Below, one piece after another: positions 63,839-64,000 of a DNA stretch of 64,000 bases. The stretch's first letter is position 1. Each line of letters begins with the position of its first letter. The stretch covers positions 124,001-188,000 of the forward strand of contig NZ_RAPY01000007.1 of NCBI RefSeq assembly GCF_003610355.1, in the 5' to 3' direction. The notes beneath the pieces were generated by a model. The model had not been told where the DNA came from. It saw nothing but the letters and a program-made list of their open reading frames with translations, and ran no database searches. Source of the stretch: Sphingobacterium detergens. Its GTDB lineage: Bacteria; Bacteroidota; Bacteroidia; Sphingobacteriales; Sphingobacteriaceae. Both the position numbers and the translations under genes were made by a program.

Positions 63839-64000
63839 CTATGCTAAACGTTTGATTTTAACTTTATCTGTCAAACGCATGTGTTCCATACCTTGGAGCA
63901 AAACAACTCCCGGCTTTTTACCTACTTCCAGAGATCCATATTTATCTTGGATATTCAACGCAACAGCCCCGTTGATTGTAGCCCATTGAATGGTTTGCAA
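63839..64000 (-). CDS. Amidohydrolase family protein, C-terminal fragment
   Basis: Minus strand, C-terminus only (53 residues plus TAG): WATINGAVALNIQDKYGSLEVGKKPGVVLLQG matches the tail of metal-dependent amidohydrolases (chlorohydrolase/SsnA-like), where the product ends with a small beta-sheet after the TIM barrel. The rest lies past the window edge. Confidence 0.75.
   Translation of the reverse strand: MQTIQWATINGAVALNIQDKYGSLEVGKKPGVVLLQGMEHMRLTDKVKIKRLA

Overview
The window is one contiguous piece of a Bacteroidota chromosome, most likely a Sphingobacterium or close relative (Sphingobacteriaceae). Evidence: an AT-rich background, start codons mostly without a Shine-Dalgarno match, promoter boxes of the Bacteroidota type TTTG-N(18-21)-TAnnTTTG (for example at 47534 and 39686), SusC/CarboxypepD-type TonB receptors, DUF4374 lipoproteins, FecR-type anti-sigma factors and the IPExxxVDY-pyk gene pair. 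I see no insertion sequence, prophage, CRISPR array or rRNA operon. Genus is inferred, not proven.

Layout. 1-2.5 kb: tail of a ROK protein, a small CoA-binding protein and a lipoprotein serine hydrolase. 2.8-9.5 kb (minus strand): pyruvate dehydrogenase E2 and E1-alpha, hisS, then acpP-fabF-rnc. 9.7-15 kb (plus): IPExxxVDY protein, pyruvate kinase, a two-component system. 15.1-17.6 kb: SAM-I riboswitch and metE. 17.7-21.4 kb: small genes (TPR protein, membrane XRE protein, zinc-ribbon protein, ssb, two lipoproteins) and a structured intergenic stretch.

21.7-33.0 kb is the most striking region: an XRE regulator divergent from a compact cassette of a YjfI/Tir-chaperone-like protein, PspA/IM30, DUF4177, a YqiJ/NfeD-like membrane protein, a flotillin, a secreted serine hydrolase and a 1614-residue coiled-coil AAA+ ATPase. 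A perfect 8-bp inverted repeat lies between regulator and cassette. It looks like a membrane-maintenance or envelope-stress machine.

33.1-39.6 kb (minus) is a six-gene lipid operon resembling E. coli ynbABCD (CDP-alcohol phosphatidyltransferase, CDP-diglyceride synthase, hydrolase-methyltransferase fusion, PAP2-dual-specificity phosphatase fusion), with an added SDR and a patatin-like protein whose catalytic Asp is replaced. Next comes a putative small RNA (39.7 kb) and a TPM-domain protein. 41.5-45 kb is a gluconate locus (gntP, gntK) with a gnd gene that has lost about 80% of its coding region, followed by a rearranged tRNA-Thr-like sequence.

45.1-50.9 kb: an ABC-F protein, trmD, and a short trp operon (trpE, a degenerate chorismate-mutase-like gene, trpG, trpC) behind a classic attenuator with a WWW leader peptide. 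50.9-60.8 kb: an ECF sigma/anti-sigma pair and five envelope genes (DUF4374-like lipoprotein, TonB receptor, DUF4374 lipoprotein, PepSY membrane protein, second TonB-type receptor), probably for metal or siderophore uptake. The end holds a dihydrouridine synthase, a polysaccharide flippase, acylphosphatase and the C-terminus of an amidohydrolase.
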